In this document: positions 62,301-64,000 of the stretch, piece after piece
Numbering within the stretch: position 1 is the stretch's first letter
Layout of the letters: each line of letters starts with the position of its first letter
Source: Mitsuaria sp. GD03876
Lineage (GTDB): Bacteria; Pseudomonadota; Gammaproteobacteria; Burkholderiales; Burkholderiaceae_C
Direction: 5' to 3'
Length of the DNA stretch: 64,000 nt
Assembly (NCBI RefSeq): GCF_029840635.1
Contig: NZ_JAOCCU010000002.1
Coordinates: 213,739 to 277,738, forward strand
The notes under the pieces: generated by a model
The model's database searches: none
What the model was told of the DNA's origin: nothing
What the model saw: only the letters and a program-made list of their open reading frames with translations
Position numbers and translations under genes: made by a program

Positions 62301-64000
62301 GCCGGGGCTCCTTCGGCCGGCGCGCCGGCGGCGTCGGCGGTGGCCTGGGCCGAGCGCGCGACCAGCCGCGCGACCTGCGCCAGGAACTCGTTCTGCGCGA
62401 ACTCGCCCTTGACGATGTAGCCGTCGGCGCCGACCGCCTTGCCGCGGGCCAGGTCCTCGGGCGCGTTGCGCGAGGTCACCAGCACGGCGGGGATGTCGCG
62501 CAGCGCCGCGTCGCCGCGGATGCGGGCGACGAACTCGAAACCGTCCATGCCGGGCATCTCCACGTCGACCAGGATCAGCGCGTAGCGCTCTCGTTGCGCC
62601 GCCTCGAGGCCGTCCTCGGCCGACGCGGCCATGTGCACGCGATAACCGGCGGCCTCCAGGATGCTTTGCTCCAGCATGCGGGTGGTCAGCGAGTCGTCGA
62701 TGACCAGGATCGTGCCGGTGCGCGCCACCGGCGCGGCGGCGCGCGGCCGCGCGTGCCGGGCGGCGGCGATCAGCCCCTCGGGCGCCAGCACCGGCACCGG
62801 CTGCTGGGCCGCGTCCAGCGCCAGGCCCGCGATCAGCGGCGAGGGCGGCAGCAGGGCCGGCGGCGGCCGCAGCACCACGCTGGTCACGCCGTCCAGCGTG
62901 TTCACGCCGAGCACCGCGCGCTGGCCGCCGGCGCGCAGCACCAGCGCCGAGCGCGGCGGCACCGGCGCGTCGCCGGGGCGCAGCGCGTCGGCCAGCGACA
63001 GGTGCGGCAGCAGTTCGTCGTCGACGGCCACGTGGTTGCCGTTCAGCTCGGGGCGCTGCAGCACGCGCTCGACGGCCTCCAGCGGCACCCAGGCCGACAC
63101 CGCGCCGGCGCAGACGCGGATCGCGCGCAGCGCCGCCAGCTGCAACGGCACGCAGAGCTCGACGGTGGTGCCTTCGCCGCGCCGGCTGCGCAGCGTCAGC
63201 CGGCCGCCGAGGCGGTCCGCCGTGTCGCGCACCAGGTCCATGCCGACGCCGCGACCGGCCAGCGCGTCCACGCGCCGCGCGGTGCTCAGGCCGCCGCGCA
63301 GCAGGCGCTCGATCAGCGCGTCGTCGTCCAGCCGCGCGGCGCCGGGCACGCCCTTGTCCACGGCGGTGCGGCGCACGGCGTCCAGGTCCAGGCCGGCGCC
63401 GTCGTCGGCGCAGCAGAACAGCACCTCGCGGCCGCGCCGCTCCACGCGCAATTCGATGGAGCCCGAGGCTGGCTTGCCGGCGGCCAGGCGCTCGGCCGGC
63501 GGCTCGATGCCATGGGCCACGGCGTTGCGCACCATCTGCACCAGCGCGCCGGCCACGGCGTTGAGCAGCTCGGCCTCGAGCTTCACGTCGCCGCCGGCGC
63601 CGTGCAGCCGCGCCTGCTTGTCCTGCGAGCGCGCGGCGTCGCGCGCGGTGCGCTGCAGCGGCGCGAACAGCTGGGACGCCGGCAGCAGCCGCAGCTGCTC
63701 GGCGCCGTCGCGCAGCGCCACCAGCTCGCGGGCGAGCTGCCGGGCGCCACGCTCGATCTGGTCCTCGATGCGCGCCAAGGGTCCGGCCAGCGGCGCCTGC
63801 GTGTCGTCGAGCGAGGCGCGCAGCTCGCGCAGCAGCGCCGCCGCGCGCTCGATCGGCGCGAGGTGGCCCTGCGTGCGCGCGATGTCGCCGAGCAGGTCGT
63901 CCAGCTCCTCCGGCAGCAGCTGCGGAATGGCGGGCAGCGCGCTGATGGCGTCGTCGGCGGCTTGCGCCGCCTCGGCCGCCTCGGCGTCGGTGGCGGAGGC
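62297..64000 (-). CDS. CheA-type hybrid kinase with CheW and receiver domains (5' end missing)
   Basis: At least 568 residues; the frame is open through the right edge, so the start and the HPt domain are outside. Visible in order: a helical dimerisation-like region (LDDLLGDIARTQGHLAPIERAAALLREL), the CheA ATPase (QMVRNAVAHGIEPP, CADDGAGLD, GRGVGMDLV), a CheW-like domain (TTVELCVPLQLAALRAIRVCAGAVSAWVPLEAV...) and a C-terminal receiver (YALILVDVEMPGMDG). An internal TTG at 63776-63778 could mimic a start but is in the middle of the domain series. CheA-REC followed by CheB is the WspE-WspF order. Confidence 0.93.
   Translation of the reverse strand, partial: ASATDAEAAEAAQAADDAISALPAIPQLLPEELDDLLGDIARTQGHLAPIERAAALLRELRASLDDTQAPLAGPLARIEDQIERGARQLARELVALRDGAEQLRLLPASQLFAPLQRTARDAARSQDKQARLHGAGGDVKLEAELLNAVAGALVQMVRNAVAHGIEPPAERLAAGKPASGSIELRVERRGREVLFCCADDGAGLDLDAVRRTAVDKGVPGAARLDDDALIERLLRGGLSTARRVDALAGRGVGMDLVRDTADRLGGRLTLRSRRGEGTTVELCVPLQLAALRAIRVCAGAVSAWVPLEAVERVLQRPELNGNHVAVDDELLPHLSLADALRPGDAPVPPRSALVLRAGGQRAVLGVNTLDGVTSVVLRPPPALLPPSPLIAGLALDAAQQPVPVLAPEGLIAAARHARPRAAAPVARTGTILVIDDSLTTRMLEQSILEAAGYRVHMAASAEDGLEAAQRERYALILVDVEMPGMDGFEFVARIRGDAALRDIPAVLVTSRNAPEDLARGKAVGADGYIVKGEFAQNEFLAQVARLVARSAQATADAAGAPAEGAPA

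Noticed and set aside
62297..63778. Complete CheA starting at an internal TTG
   Set aside because: The frame continues without a stop to the right edge with CheA-like helical sequence, so the gene is truncated by the window rather than starting there.

Overview
The window is high-GC bacterial chromosome (about 70% by eye). It is densely packed, with strong third-position G/C bias. The gene set points to a betaproteobacterium of the order Burkholderiales, most likely a Roseateles/Mitsuaria/Rubrivivax-type member. Supporting genes are a Bug-family tripartite-transporter binding protein without its permease, a HemP/bacterioferritin/Bfd iron locus, a very large FAD/Fe-S oxidoreductase, a cyoABCD-SURF1-RegBA respiratory block and a PEP-CTERM protein. 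The genus is an inference; no rRNA, tRNA, CRISPR array or insertion sequence was seen.

Layout. 0-2 kb: iron homeostasis (hemP, bfr, bfd) with two similar Fur-like sites. 2-6.2 kb: gamma-glutamyltransferase, an MFS exporter with a possible leader peptide, and a GNAT acetyltransferase. 6.2-11.3 kb: leftward ugpBAEC-ugpQ operon for glycerol-3-phosphate and glycerophosphodiesters, with a terminator-like hairpin after ugpB. 11.7-25 kb: the 1307-residue oxidoreductase, a chemoreceptor, a Bug binding protein, an M13 metallopeptidase and a secreted subtilase. 25-26.3 kb: DUF971 gene and ubiE, followed by a perfect 26-bp inverted repeat. 26.5-29.8 kb: a Cys-rich flavodoxin-fold protein and a complete hipBA locus preceded by four regularly spaced operators. 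30-33.3 kb: a PEP-CTERM protein and a PHP-domain lipoprotein. 33.3-35.9 kb: MocR-type regulator divergent from an MBL-fold hydrolase. 35.9-41.8 kb: a MarR-controlled efflux operon (FUSC pump, DUF1656, HlyD, NodT-type channel). 42-43.3 kb: MHS-family transporter. 43.5-50.4 kb: cyoABCD, SURF1, regB and regA in one operon. 51.3-56.5 kb: an exported RHS/YD-repeat protein with a C-terminal HExxH domain, a candidate exported immunity protein and a miniature YD-repeat protein. 57.3-64 kb: a Wsp-like chemosensory array (CheA-REC, CheB, five-receiver hybrid kinase, receiver protein) that runs off the right edge.

Three parts deserve most attention. First, the hipBA control region carries four TATGC-N8-GCATR sites at an exact 27-bp period, which mirrors the E. 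coli HipB operator geometry with different recognition bases. Second, the RHS module has a putative zinc-metallopeptidase toxin tip and two small exported companions. Third, the chemosensory cluster appears to end in a hybrid kinase, one of whose receivers has Glu in place of the phospho-acceptor Asp.
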